Source: Acanthosepion esculentum (taxonomy: Eukaryota > Mollusca > Cephalopoda > Sepiida > Sepiidae). From it: DNA of 64,000 bases. The stretch lies in NCBI GenBank assembly GCA_964036315.1, contig OZ038498.1:6415778-6479777 (forward strand). Direction: 5' to 3'. Both the position numbers and the translations under genes were made by a program. The notes under the pieces are model-generated. The model had not been told where the DNA came from. It saw only the letters and a program-made list of their open reading frames with translations, and ran no database searches. Positions 23,061 to 35,781 of the stretch are shown one piece after another; position 1 is the stretch's first letter, and each line of letters starts with the position of its first letter.

Positions 23061-24059
23061 CTGGTAAATAGGATAGTACCTGTTTACATATGTTAATTTA
23101 GAGAGATATGAAGGGTGTATAGTAAACTAAGAGACAAACAAGAAGTAAACTACTGATCATATGTGGTAGAAAAACAAAATACAATGAAAAGAAATGACCA
23201 ACAACACATTTTATCATCTACAAACTATATATCTAAAAACATACATTTACTCTGACGGTATAAAACTATGTACTAAATATCGGTAGTTGAATGCATAAAA
23301 TAAGATTCTGACATTCAATAACTCATAGAAGTGTTGATATGCCACTAAACAAAATCCACAAATCCTTTCATGACTAAAACATGAGCTAAGCTCTACAAAA
23401 TTGTGGCATTGCTGTTTTATCAACTTTTAACTTCCTAAAACCCTTTACAAAGTTTAGCTTATCTCTAAAGGCAGTATCAAACCCTGCCATAATAGAATCG
23501 TCCTTCTCAAAGGAGAATGGTTTTTTAACATTTCTACACACTAATGTAGGATGCTCTGCCCTTTATAACCAATGACTACACTTGATTCTCACTATTTCCT
23601 TATACAACACTTCAATGTTAACTACACCAAGCAGTTTCACCCGTTCCTTTGTCTCTATTTTCAACATTTCTGACATGTCTTGCAAATCTTTTTGAAAGAA
23701 CTTCATTGCTATCCTCTAACAAATCTCTAGCCCATCACAAACAAGGGAAAGATCATCATCTAGACAAAGTTCATTAAAAGAACCGAATGGTAAAACGAAG
23801 GGAGCAAAATCAAACAAGAAAGTAGAAACAAAAGAAGTTCAAAGAACAAAACATAACAAGAAACAAAACGCTAATAGTCAGAAGTACATAGAAATGATGG
23901 ACACTTCACCCATATATATATATATATATATAAATATAAAAATTGGACATGTAAAAATTCATAATTCGTAATACATAATCAAGATGCAAAACCTTATTCA
24001 ATGGAATTGTAACTGGGGTCAAAACATTGTGAAAGTGTAAAGGTCAGCTTTAGTGCCAG
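23061..24059. other. no gene; (TA)n at 23912-23932
   Basis: A-rich sequence with one short TA array; nothing else recognised. Confidence 0.45.
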
Positions 24060-24615
24060 GGGTGCTTTGTAAAAAATTATTACCAGCAATACATATTTGA
24101 AAACCAAATCTTGCCAGCAATGCAATTTTGAAAAACAAATATTACCAGCTATACATTTTTTGAAAAAAAAAAAAAAAAAAAATTACCAATGATACATATT
24201 TGAAAGAAAAATATTACCAGAAATAGATTTTTTGAAGGAAAAATATTACCAGAAATAGATTTTTTGAAGGAAAAATATTACCAATAGATTTTTTGAAGGA
24301 AAAATATTACCAGAATTAGATTTTTTGAAGGAAAAATATTACCAGAAATAGATTTTTTGAAGGAAAAATATTACCAATAGATTTTTTGAAGGAAAAATAT
24401 TACCAGAAATAGATTTTTTGAAGGAAAAATATTACCAGAATTAGATTTTTTGAAGGAAAAATATTACCAGAAATAGATTTTTTGAAGGAAAAATATTACC
24501 AGAAATAAATTTTTTGAAGGAAAAATATTACCAGAATTAGATTTTTAAAAAATATTAACAATACAAATTTTGTTAGCATTAAATGACCCATTGAGGTTGA
24601 TATGCTGTAAAACCA
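24060..24615 (+). repeat. 32-bp minisatellite with conserved flank
   Basis: 24190-24545 is a tandem array of gaaggaaaaatattaccag + aaatagatttttt (32 bp), with shorter units missing agaa. Earlier units are more diverged and interrupted by an A-run (24163-24181). The 3' flank (aaatgacccattgaggttga) is the inverse of the block at 15041. Confidence 0.9.
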
Positions 24616-25989
24616 AACCAAACCAAACATTGTTATCCTCTGCTTCTTCACAGGTAATTCAACTTTCACAGGAAGTGAATATAATGTGCATCAATTCATT
24701 TCCATCATTTTCATGCCTTGATCTTTATACTCATCAGGGTTCAGATCATCACTGTTATCTTTCTCCTCTTTTACTGCATTATTTGCTTCCATACACTGTC
24801 TATGCTTTTAATAAGGATACCTGATGTGTGCTTGCATTTAAAACAATCGTTATTTTTTAAAAAGACACTCATCTACAAAGTGACTGTTGCTCTCATGGTA
24901 GTAACATTTCAAGAGCTTTAATGTCAGGGTTATCTTACTGAGTAACCATTGGTAGATGTTTTCATTTCTTACCTTTCACCTATGGAATGAGGGGCCATAG
25001 TTAAATGCAAAATAAGTGAGAGATGTTTCTAACAAACAGATTTTGACAAAGTTTGCAATGACAAGAAAAAGAATAGAAAAGAACAGGACAAAAACAAAGT
25101 AAACAAGCAAAGACTAAATGCAAAGGCAAAACAACAGGAAGATGGCAAAAGGTTCACACAGAATTGGGGTTGACAAACAAAAGCAAGTTCAGACAAGTGA
25201 ACATAGTGTTCTGACTTCAAGACAAGACAGATCGGGACTTAGAGAAAACTGAGATGTATTGGCTGATGGTTTCATTGTTCTTTCTATTTGAATACTTTTT
25301 ACTATTTTAGAATTTCACTGATGGCAGAATGAATCTGCCATTCCCTAAGTTGATTTACCTTGTCAAATGTATTTTCGCTCAAATTTTTATCAGCTAGACC
25401 TTGAACAACTACATTGTCAGCAACAAGCAGTGACAGTAATATTACTTGTTGCTTGCTATCATCATTCCCATTGTTAGAAGAAAAGAAAAAGAAAAAAATC
25501 TTCAAGCACTCTCCACCATTCTTCCTCATGGTTTCATTCCATTCTAGCTCCAAATAATGACTTTCTGCCTGTGTCTTTGAAATCACAAACGCCCACAATT
25601 ATTCGTTTTACCATATATTCTTATTTTAATGACATGCAGCCTCCTCACCTGGTGGGATTTTCACAAAACTAAGGACAGATAAGAAGTCAAACTGTGACGC
25701 AATGCTTGTCAATAAAATTACATCAATGTGCAAGTTATTTGTTGAGACTGGGTCTAGTGTGAAACCCGCTGTACAAATGGTGAGTTACTTTGAAAACATC
25801 CATATTCTGGCATCTACTCATTATTCTGTATTCAATATTGAGCTGTATATATTATCTAACATGTTAAATTGACAATTTAGAAAATTTAAAAATCAATTGA
25901 ACAGACATCAAAATGATAACTGATTTTACTATCAACATTATGTAGTATGAATTTCTGTATGTAATTTAAGCTTCTAATTTTTTTTTAAT
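24616..25989. other. no feature recognised
   Basis: No coding or repeat signal identified. Confidence 0.5.
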
Positions 25990-26340
25990 CATTTCACCCC
26001 AAGCAAGGCAGTAATACCACTAGTACACAGGGGGCTATAAGGAATGAAAGTAAAAGAGAAGACTGAGAATAGGCAGGATTGAGGATAAGACAAAAGATGA
26101 ATGGGATTCAAGAAGACAGAAGATGGTGATTGACATTGCATTTAATTTTTTTTAAGATTGTAGTTATCAGAGAAGCAAGGAAATAGAAGGGAGTTCCACA
26201 TTTGGGAAGTGTGAGAAAAGAAACTGCTGGAGTAGAAGTGGCAGTTGCATTTAGCTATTTCAACAGTAAAACGGTGGGTCTAGTTTATTTTATTTTATGA
26301 CATATTAATCTCCATGTTATTTTTATGTCACCAAGATTTT
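25990..26340 (-). mobile_element. LINE family B 3' end
   Basis: Matches the 3' ends at 38440 and 53221 in the same orientation (atttcaccccaagcaaggca, gaagacagaagatggtgattg, acattgcattta, ggaagtgtgagaaaagaaac). Confidence 0.72.
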
Positions 26341-26469
26341 TAGGATAGGTTTGTATGAATAGAATATGTATTCTTTGTAGGAAATCAGTTTGTACATCAG
26401 ATTTCATTGATGTATTTTTTAAAGACGTTTTATTACAAGAGTCAAATGTTTTGCTGTTAATTTCTTTTC

Positions 26470-26615
26470 TTTTTCAATAATGTATTGCTGGTATTTTCTC
26501 TATAAAACTCTATTTTTACAGTTTCATAGTGTTTTTACCCCAGTTTGGGGGTTAACTATTTGTCTATAGTTGGGACCCAAACAGGTGCTACCACCCCAGT
26601 AAAAGGGTAGCAACT
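26470..26615 (-). repeat. fragment of the composite repeat seen at 15000-15500
   Basis: Shares tgtattgctggta, cagtttgggggttaacta and gttgggacccaaacaggtgc with 15160-15345, same orientation. Confidence 0.65.
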
Positions 26616-27089
26616 AGATGCCAATCTCGTAGCATGTTTAAATTCATGTATTCGGGGCGCCAGGTAAAAAGCCCATCAAGATAAGAGTATTAGATGTAAG
26701 TTCATGCAATGTTTATAGTTAAAATGAAGATGTCAGGTTTTACTATTTTAACAAGGTTCAGTGTTTGGATGCCCATATTTTCCAAATATAATGTTCCATT
26801 GGAAATGCACTTAACAGACTTACAAAGATAATGTTGATGTTCTTGGAAAAGGTTTCAGAAAACATTGATGTAAAGATAACTTTGATTAATTCAGTTATTA
26901 ATAAGAGGTGTGGAATTGACCTTAGACACTTTATTCTACTGCTGTAAACATAGTGTTTGATTGACCGACCATAGTATTGCTCCAATGAACAAAAACAATT
27001 GTATTTGTGACTGAATTTCTGGGATAAGGTGTTATCATTATTTACATTATTTTCAAAAGCTAAGAAAAGTATGAAGAAACAGAAAATTT
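26616..27089. other. no gene; SINE-tail fragment at 27012-27055
   Basis: 27012-27055 (tttctgggataaggtgttat then cattatttacattatttt) resembles the minus-oriented SINE tail at 36293. Nothing else recognised. Confidence 0.4.
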
Positions 27090-27545
27090 TCATTAGAAAG
27101 AACGAAAAGAATGCTGAAAATTTACATTATATCACTCCTCTATGGCAGTGAATGCTGGGCAATTTCCTCACAGATAAAGAAGAGACTTGAAGCAGTGGAA
27201 ATCTGGTTCTCCAGAAAGATGCTGGTAATATCATGTGAGCAATGGCAAAATGTGGAAACAAAAAGGACACTTATACTTAGAATTAGAAATATATACTGAG
27301 AAGTTCTAGGATACATAATGAGGAAAGAAGGTTTAGAAAATTTGATATTCACATGACATATTGAAGTGAAGTGGGATAGAGAAAAACGACACATAAACTA
27401 CCTAGAAAACTTAAGTAAATGGATAGCGGAACAAGGTTTAGATAAGACCACAAAAAAAAGACAACATTTATTAAGAGCTACAAAGGACAGGAAAGTGTGG
27501 AGAATCATGATTGCCAATATCCTGAAGGAGAATGGCATATAGAAG
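27090..27545 (+). mobile_element. LINE family A 3' end, copy
   Basis: Plus strand LLYGSECWAISSQIKKRLEA (about 27126), ETKRTLILRIRNIY, then stop, EVLGYIMRKEGLENLIFT, and KDRKVWRIMIANILKENG-like end. Typical LINE C-terminus, RT missing. Confidence 0.78.
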
Positions 27546-27586
27546 ATTAATTGATTTATTTAAAGATAGAAAATATTTTTAGGTTA

Positions 27587-28172
27587 GAATATACTTGTCT
27601 TAGGAACACACATCACCCTAATGTTAATGAACCAGTGTATGTGGTCCAGAATATTCTTGTCTTAGGAATGCAAATCACCCTAATGTTAATGAGCCAATTC
27701 ATTTGGTCCAGAATATTCTTGTCTTAGGAACACACATCACCCTAATGTTAATTAACCAGTGCATGTGGTCCAGAATATTCTTGTCTTAGGAACGCAAATC
27801 ACCCTAATGTTAATGAGTGAATTCATGTGGTCCAGAATATTCTTGTCTTAGGAACACACATCACCTTAATGTTAATGAACCAGTGCATGTGGTCCAGAAT
27901 ATTCTTGTCTTAGGAACACACATCACCCTAATGTTAATTAACCAGTGCATGTGGTCCAGAATATTCTTGTCTTAGGAACGCAAATCACCCTAATGTTAAT
28001 GAGTGAATTCATGTGGTCCAGAATATTCTTGTCTTAGGAACGCAAATCACCCTAATGTTAATGAGTGAATTCATGTGGTCCAGAATATTCTTGTCTTAGG
28101 AATGCACATCACCTTAATGTTAATGAACCAGTGCATGTGGTCCAGAATATTCTTGTCTTAGGAATGCAAACC
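27587..28172. repeat. 62-bp minisatellite, 9.5 copies of two unit types
   Basis: Units begin at 27587, 27649, 27711, 27773, 27835, 27897, 27959, 28021, 28083 and 28145 (partial). Each starts with gaatattcttgtcttagga. Type A has cacacatcac with aaccagtgcat; type B has gcaaatcac with gagtgaattcat. The order is A B A B A A B B A b. It lies just downstream of a LINE 3' end. Confidence 0.95.
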
Positions 28173-28930
28173 AGCCAAACAAAAATAGAAATGAGAAACA
28201 TTCAAAATTTGTTCTCTTCAGAAAACTGCCTTCTGTAACCAAACTAGACAAATGTTTTGGTTAAACTACACAGTTGAATTTCTAAAGATTTTCTCACTTT
28301 TACTATCTTGGAAATTTGAGGTATTTTCCAGGAGAAAGAAAATTTATTCTTAAATTTAAAAGGAAAAATGATACTTTTAATTTGAAAATTGCTTTATTTA
28401 AATATCAAATTATATTTTTGTGAAAAATGACAGTAAAATTAAAAAAAATGTCTCTCTCAGAAAGAATGTAAATTCCTTTTCAATTGTGATCAGGTGTTAT
28501 TAAATGCCAAATATTTAGGAAGAGTGACAAGATTATTATGATTAATTTGTCTTCCACTCCTTGTGAATTCTAGTTCCTTCCATAAAATGTCTCCAGTTTT
28601 CCACCAATGCAATCACTTGGCTTAAAAAATGGATTCTCTATATCAGCTCTCTTTCTCTATTATCAAATTATGTCACTTAATTGATTTTAGAACAAAACTA
28701 TTTTGCTTCAGATTATTATGTCTGTCTAATAATGTTATATAAGAAGGAAGGAAAGAATAAGTTTGGGATGTAGATCTTTGTTGGCAATTTTTATTTTCTT
28801 CCTTTCATTTATGAATCTCCAAATGAACATATCTGGCTTTTAACTAAAATGACTACAAGCACACATATGTGCATGTTAGTACCATATGCACTTTTGGTAC
28901 AACCAGGTATTCTTTGTATCAGTGCATATC
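28173..28930. other. no feature recognised
   Basis: AT-rich; no signal. Confidence 0.5.
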
Positions 28931-28932
28931 TA

Positions 28933-29020
<88 letters not shown>

Positions 29021-29110
29021 CATACACACACAAATATATACATATACATACACACATATATATAGACACACACAAACTCGCATATATACACACACACACA
29101 CACACACATC
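28931..29110. repeat. compound (TC)n(TA)n(CA)n microsatellite
   Basis: About 36 bp of TC, about 48 bp of TA, then mixed TA/CA. All open frames across it are repeat artefacts. Confidence 0.95.
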
Positions 29111-29249
29111 AAGGCAAAAATTTGTTCTTGATAAAGTCTATCAGTTGATGAAACACACTGGTAAAGAAAAGGTTTCCTTTTGTCTTTATTCATATTGTAT
29201 TTTTACAAATATATTTTTATTCATATATAAATTTTTACATACTCATATA

Positions 29250-29277
29250 CATACACACACACACACACACACACACG
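29250..29277. repeat. (AC)n microsatellite
   Basis: About 13 AC units. Confidence 0.9.
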
Positions 29278-29389
29278 CACATAATGTGGCAGAAATACCT
29301 CCCACATAATGGTATAAAATTACCTAGATAAGGAACCATTGCCCCCTAATGTCTTACAATTTTGAGGCAGGTATTTCTATTGAACCTTG

Positions 29390-29390
<1 letters not shown>

Positions 29391-29436
<46 letters not shown>
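29391..29436. repeat. (AT)n at a PLE terminus
   Basis: AT array directly joined to the terminal PLE sequence that carries a decayed ribozyme. Confidence 0.93.
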
Positions 29437-29441
<5 letters not shown>

Positions 29442-29510
29442 TGAACATTGAAGTCAACACTTACAGGTGAGAGGCTATTTCATGCTACACGCAATCGTCA
29501 GGCCACATTT
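29437..29510 (-). mobile_element. PLE terminal fragment
   Basis: Minus orientation; matches 1655-1757 and 58473-58560, and breaks off just after the ribozyme core at ggccac. Confidence 0.75.
29466..29504 (-). ncRNA. decayed hammerhead ribozyme
   Basis: Core CTGACGA and GAAA intact and stem II TGC/GCA perfect, but the stem III base pair next to the cleavage site is lost (CTC in place of GTC) and the first stem I pair is A-C. Confidence 0.55.
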
Positions 29511-29512
29511 AT

Positions 29513-29543
<31 letters not shown>

Positions 29544-30499
29544 AACCCATGCAAATGTATATAATATATAAATACAAAATGTTGTTATAAGCTTTATTAA
29601 GCTGATATATCAAAACTTTTATCTACCCTCATTAGTAAATATGTAGAGACGCTGAAATTTTTGTTTATTAGGGTAAAAAAAACTGATGCTGAACCCTTGA
29701 GAGTTTTGGAATATTGAAATGACAATTAGTTTGAGTGAATTTCTGCACTCAATTTGTAGGTTGTATATGAAAAATCAGGAAGAAAGCGATTTTGCCAGTG
29801 GTCAGGAATTACTGCAAGTGTTACTGACAAAATAGGACTATTAAATGAATAATATAAGCGCACACTTCCTATGTATCCCCCCACACTCCACATTTCCATA
29901 CATTCTTGGAGAATCTAGCCACACTTTGCTTATCTCTCGGCTCCATTTCTATTTTCATATTTCCATTAAGATGTTAGTCTAAATGTCTATTACTCAAGTA
30001 GAAGTCATTTAATATTGATTTCTGAAACCAATTTTCACCTGAAAAAAGTGGAAATGCTGGTCTTATGAGCCAATGAAATACACATACATTTTTAAAGAAG
30101 AAAATTTGTGTATTTTGGAGTCTCTTTCTAAATCCCCAAAGGTTTTAATTGTTTTTCCATTTCTCGTTTCCTTTGTTATTTGCTGATCACACTTCTGATT
30201 ATTTATAGTTTTGTTATTCTGCTCATATTTAACTGCTGCACAAAGGTATTCACAGTATTTTTAATATGCAAGGTTATGTTTAGAAAATAGAATTTAATGC
30301 TCTCAATGTCTTGCTAGATATGTGCAACAAGCATTGCATTAGGAGAACTTGATTCTCATAAACCTCAACAAGGAAGCATTATTATGAAAAACAATACACT
30401 ACTCTCTTGTATTCTATATTATTGCTTGTGGTTGAATATTTTGGGGAGTTTTTTAACAGGCCATGGAAAATGCAACACAGAAATGAGAAGGTGCATTTG
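29511..30499. other. no gene; short CA/TA array at 29511-29541
   Basis: No coding signal or named repeat found. Confidence 0.45.
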
Positions 30500-30960
30500 T
30501 ATAGCAGTTGCCATCCAGAAGCTAAGCAAAGAAATAATAAACAGGAAAATCATACTAGAAAGAAAGAAGGAAAAGAATGCTGAATGTATATAATATCAGT
30601 ACAATGAATGTTGGACAATATGCTTATAGATGAAGAGGAGGGATATGGTTCTGCAGAAGGATGCTGAGAATGACATCGATGGAGTATATGAACCATGAGG
30701 AAGTTTTAAGCAAAATAGAAACAAAGGAGAATTGAAATGCCCAGGACATATACTGAGCAAAGAGGGCTTGGAAAATTCAACACTCATAAGACATATTGAA
30801 GGCAAGGGGGATAAAGGTAAATAAGTAATCTACCTAATGAATCAACAGAACAGGGATTAGGAAGAATAGTAAAAAGACAAATATTGCTAAGAGCTATAAA
30901 TGATAGGAAGCTGTAGAGAGCCATGATTACACACGTCCTGAAGGGACTTACCACATAAAA
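30500..30960 (+). mobile_element. LINE family A 3' end, copy
   Basis: Contains gaatgttggacaatatgctt, ctgcagaaggatgctgagaa, gcttggaaaattcaacact and aagctgtagagagccatgat, all family A 3' landmarks in order. Badly decayed. Confidence 0.7.
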
Positions 30961-31065
30961 GGAGAACCAATGACTTTACAATTTTATCTCCACTCTCTCC
31001 TGTCCATACTATCACTTTTGGTTGGCCATTGTTTACACTTTCATTTACACTAGTTTTTCTTAAAG

Positions 31066-31188
31066 TTTCATACATAATACTCATTTGACTATTTCAGTTT
31101 TATAATACTCATTTGCCTATTTCAGTTTTATAATACTCATTTGCCTATTTCAGTTTTATAATACTCATTTGCCTATTTCAGTTTTATA
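31066..31188. repeat. 28-bp tandem repeat, about 4 copies
   Basis: Unit atttcagttttataatactc + atttgcct repeated nearly perfectly. Confidence 0.92.
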
Positions 31189-31547
31189 ATTTACAAACTA
31201 AAAATATCTTTTTATTAATAAGTTTCATAACTTTATTTTTGTTTTCAAGTAAAACTAAAACCTGAGTTTTATTTAGTTTTGAAGATTTTCTATGAAAATG
31301 AATGTGAAGCATAATTCTTTTTATTCAAATAATGAAAAAAATCGAGTTTTAGTTCATATTTTGATCTTTGAAAAGGCAGGTAAGTAAAAAATGAAGATTT
31401 TGAGCTAACAGAGTCCCAAGAATATGAACTACCTGAAAAGTATTACAAGACCCCATAGTGGACAATATAAATAGAATTTTATGAGACCATTTTCATTAGT
31501 TCTTTTATGATAGACACTTAATTTCAGGCTATTCTCATTATGGTGTA

Positions 31548-31550
<3 letters not shown>

Positions 31551-31593
<43 letters not shown>

Positions 31594-31598
31594 TATAT
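31551..31598. repeat. (TA)n microsatellite
   Basis: TA array with one phase break. Confidence 0.93.
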
Positions 31599-33939
31599 TT
31601 CCTCTTTTTTTTTTGTCTTCTCTGAGAAGAATACCTTGACTGCAGCAACAAGTCTATGAGAGATTGCTGAAAAGTCCTAGGCCTGACCAAAAAGAAATTA
31701 AAAACAAAATTGTTTTGCCAAATTTGGGAAGTGGCTAGTTGAGAACTTTTCAGAACCCCATCATAGCTGTTTGTCATAACATGTCATACTAGTTATAGAA
31801 TATTATAAGTTTTAAAATTATGAAACTAAATTTGGCAAAGAATATTTTTGACTCTGTTCAAGCAAAATGGCATATAAGAGCCTGAAATCGTTTCCTTAAA
31901 ATGGCCGAAAAATAACTCCCAGATTTTGTATGCAAAAGTTAAGGTTTATAATGTTTATCCAGATGCTGTAGACAACCAGTAATTGTACTTTGCTCTATTG
32001 ACTTATTTACTATCCAATAGTCATTGTAAACAGTATGACAAGTTCAGCTATGATAGTCGTGATTATAACATCCCTGGTATTCATTTACTATGCATTGACG
32101 AAATGAAGATTCAAAACCATTCTCTTTTACAGACAGTGACTAAATATAAAAAGGATTTGAAATGTGAAATTTATTAATCTTCCATTAATTATCACCAAAA
32201 TAGATATTTCTGTAAACCAAATCTCATAAGTGTTGCAATTCTGACCAGGCCAGCTTCAGTTCCAGTTAGGAAAATCAATGATAATCCAACTGATGTATAA
32301 AAATAAAAACTGAAAAATGCTTGAAATTATCTCAATCCAAAAAAGAAATGAGTAAATATTTACTTTTCTTTTCATTTTAATTGCAACTTCTAATCAAAGA
32401 TCTTCTAGTAACTCTTGTGGAAATCATCATGGAATCATCACCCTGCAAGTAAGCACTCCAATCTTCTATTCTGTCATCATCTGAAGAAATGCACAATTAA
32501 ATGAGATACAACTATTTTAGATGCTTCAAGAAAAATAAACATGTATGCGACACAACAATCATGCATGCTAAATAATGAAGTATATTGTAATGAAGTATCA
32601 TTGTACTCTTACTAATTATAACATGAGCTGGAATCTCTAATATTTAACATCATATCAATTATTCTTGACCTGTGTGTGTGTGTGTGTGTGTGTAACTCCA
32701 GGCCCTTCATCTATGATGTCAGAGAAAGACTGTCTATCTCTTCTCTAGGGTAGCTATTTGTATAACTCCCTGTAATATGATTCTTTTCCATGCTTTCAAC
32801 CCAGGTGAAGCTGTGTCAACCATGTGTTCACATGTTGGGCAGATCTGTGCCTGGTGGCTAGGAGGTTATCTGTCAAGTTAGTCCTGCAGCTGGCTTTTCA
32901 GAAGGACACTGAGGTCAAAGTCTGGCCTGACATGATCCAACGCTGCAGCTCACAGTACAATATTCTTCTGCGGCATTGATTTTGAAATTTGAACAGATTT
33001 TCAGTAAAGTGAAGGCTAAAAACAAAATTGGTACTGGATATTGAAAACCGACATCTATTTAGTTTCTTTATATCACTCTCTATATTTCAGGATTTTTTAG
33101 ACCTTTTCTTTGCACTCCTTTCATCTCTTGGAGGTGAAACCATATTTCTCTGTTTATACAAAGGAACTTTTTCTGAAATATTTATTCTCGTCTATGTTTA
33201 AAGCTAGTTATTTTGTTCTGTTTTATTTATTGCAGCAACTATTACCCTGTCTGAATATTGCTTAACTTTTAGGGCTTCAATGACCTCAGACTATTATGAT
33301 GTAATGAAACCGTGTCCCTTTCATTTTGCTTTTTCTACTAATTCTATCTGGAAATGTGTGGCTGCAGTTGCTATGCATTTATTATATCAATCATTGCAGT
33401 AATTGGCTTTTATGATAAATAAATACACATTGACGCTGCTATGTAGAAGGCAATTCTGCAAACAGATTCACTTCATCAAATATGAATCTATTGATGGTGT
33501 TACTTTGTCCAAGATGGCTTTTTTATGATTATTTGTAACAGTTCATGAATTCTTTCTAGTCTGTTTAATAAATGATTAATTCAATATGTTAATGATAACT
33601 GAAAATCTCAAAGTATTTTGTCGTCATTGACAAGTAAATGAAAGGAAAATTAATGATATGAAAGGAAGTGTCTGTAATTTGGAAATGCTAAATTCACTTT
33701 TCTGCCTGAATTTAAAGCGAGAATATTTGACGACTTGAGTTACAATCATCTTTTTTAGACTTGAAAACATTTCTTTGTTCCCACTTACGACATTAACAAG
33801 AATTGTTGCATTCTTGCTGCGTTTCACTTTTAATTGTTTACACATCTGTCTTCTACATTACGCAGCTTTTGAAATTTTTATGATATGAATAATGGAATCA
33901 CTTAAGATCATCTTGCACTGCTTTATCAAATTCCACACA
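31599..33939. other. no gene recognised; (GT)n at 32673-32692
   Basis: Contains one short GT array. A GC-richer patch at 32800-32970 and the open frame at 31983-32177 match nothing known. Confidence 0.45.
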
Positions 33940-33987
33940 AAATAAACAGACTTTATTGGCTTTCATTATTTTGGTTTTATCAGTATT

Positions 33988-34140
33988 TACATTATTCAGA
34001 CTATTGTCCTCATCTTTGTCGCCATATTTATTACAACATTTCGGCCGTTGTACGCTCTGGCCTTCTTCAGGTGGTTGGAATATCGAACTGAACCCTTTAT
34101 TTCGCTCACTGGGGTAGACTGTTCTAGTTCCACATGCCAT
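33988..34140 (-). repeat. HHR-like-tailed tRNA SINE, 5'-truncated
   Basis: Minus orientation. HHR-like core at 34036-34073 (CTGAAGA, GGCC...GGCC stem, GAAA) and the aaagatgaggacaatagt tail. The tRNA head is missing. Confidence 0.75.
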
Positions 34141-34422
34141 GTTTTTTTTATTTGTGTCATACTTCAATTAAGTAATTTTTTGTTTAAGTTAGTAATCTTA
34201 AGAACCTAGAGACAAAACCCCAAATTTCATAAAGCATCTGTAATATATATTAACATATGTGTGCATCAGTTTACATAGTGTGTTTATGATGTGCATTTTT
34301 TATTGAATACAAAGTGAGTTAAATGATTTAAATAGAAACATCAACATAAAGCCAATTAGTGAAGATTAATAATGAATTAAACAAATACCTATTATAATAA
34401 TAATGATTTTCTAATGGTAACT

Positions 34423-34827
34423 ATAGTTTTACTTTAGTATCTGTCTATATTTCTGAGATGAGGTATTATGTACACTATTTACATTATTCGGACTATTGTC
34501 CTCAACTTTGACACCATATTTATTACAACATTTCGGCCGTTGTACGCTCCGGCATTCTTCAGGTGATGGGAATATCGAACTGAAACCTTTTATTTCACTC
34601 ATTGTTGTAGACTGTTCTAGTTTCACATGCCATGTTTAATGGATGTCAGTTGTCAGTTATCTCCTGTTAATTTCCCTCTAAAAGTTCTCCACTGCCTTAA
34701 CCGGGTATTGTCACTGGTTCTAACTAACGCCTTTATCCACTGTGCCATGTGTCCTCAAGGAAACGTAATAAATATGGCGACAAAGATGAGGACAATAGTT
34801 CAAATAATGTAAATAGTTTTAGTTTAA
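34423..34827 (-). repeat. HHR-like-tailed tRNA SINE with inverted tail at its 5' end
   Basis: Minus orientation from the tRNA-like head (ggcacagtggataaaggc, about 34750) through the body to the HHR-like core (34527-34565, stem GCCG/CGGC) and tail (34440-34510). Directly beyond the head, 34763-34815 is a second piece of tail in plus orientation (aataaatatggcgacaaaga). Short flanking repeats atagtttta (34423 and 34813) suggest that the whole composite is one insertion. Confidence 0.7.
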
Positions 34828-34991
34828 TTTCCAACTTGCTATCCTTTTCAGTGAAAGAAAATAAAAAGAGAATGATAAAGTTCAAATGAAAAGTAAAATA
34901 TAACGAAAGTTCTAAATACAAAGCAACAGTGGTGGTGGTGGTGGGGGGGGTTATTGCAGCCAGAATAGCCTCAATATTGAAGACATACCTA

Positions 34992-35779
34992 CAGGGTGCG
35001 ATGGGTAAATTGTTGCCATTTTATATTTTCAATTTCCCACATAAGCACGGTTTGTTTCTGTTCACTGCACAGTATAGTAGGGTCAGTTGGGCGCCGTCTG
35101 TAAGAAAAAGATCCCCGTGACGCAATTCACTCCGCTAGAAATTTTGAAACGGCATGCTGTACTGCTGGAAGCTCCAATATGAACATTTCAGAGGGTTTGA
35201 TTGTGCAGAGGATTTGTTAAGAGTTGGATGAGTCTAATGGTGATTATGAAGGTATGGCAGCTTGGAAAACTCAATCTGATTGTTCTGATAAGAAAAAAGT
35301 CCCAAATTTGCTGGTGAGGGTCTCAGACTCAACACAGAGGCCTGCATCAAGTGCCTTGAGGAGGTAGTGCCACCCTGGGTCAAAAGGGTGGCTGCTGGAA
35401 AACCTTGTCTGGTAACAAGACACCATGCCATGCGAGCAGGGGTACCCAGTTATGGGTGTCAGATAACATCACTTCTTACATCTGGCCACCTAACTCCCCA
35501 GATTGCAACTCCCTTGATTATTATGTGTGAGGCAAAGTTGAACAAGAGACCAACAAAACTCCTTATAACACCAAAGATTAACTGAAGGCAAGGATTATAG
35601 TAGCATTCACCAACTTAAACAAGGAGACCATCCAGAAGAGTTGCAGGAGATTCTGAAGTTGTCTCAAGATATGTTTCAAGATATTTTTGTATAATTTTAG
35701 TAAATATCTGTTAAAATGGGGTGTCAGTGTTATTTTCATATTTGTGGAATTTAGATGACAATTTATCCATCGCACCCTG
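34992..35779 (+). mobile_element. mariner transposon, internally deleted, intact TIRs
   Basis: Terminal inverted repeats cagggtgcgatgggtaaatt (34992) and its complement ending at 35779 match at 21 of 22 bases, and both ends are flanked by TA, the mariner target. Inside, the plus strand encodes CLEEVVPPWVKRVAAGKPC (about 35343), then IWPPNSPDCNSLDYYV (about 35479; the third catalytic Asp of the DD34D triad is present) and AFTNLNKETIQKSCRRF (about 35603). The length of 788 bp is about 60% of a full mariner; the first two catalytic residues are deleted. Non-autonomous. Confidence 0.88.
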
Positions 35780-35781
35780 TA

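Noticed and set aside
27587..28172. A CRISPR-like array of regularly spaced repeats.
   Set aside because: There are no unique spacers; it is a head-to-tail minisatellite in a eukaryotic genome.
28809..29309. Open frames made of Tyr-Ile, Leu-Ser and His-Thr dipeptides, also at 9790, 44627, 45267 and 45460.
   Set aside because: Translations of dinucleotide microsatellites.
31380..31390. A donor-like gcaggtaagt after a short open stretch, as a candidate upstream SNX14 exon.
   Set aside because: The residues before it do not resemble the SNX14 sequence expected ahead of the PX domain, and the phase cannot be confirmed.
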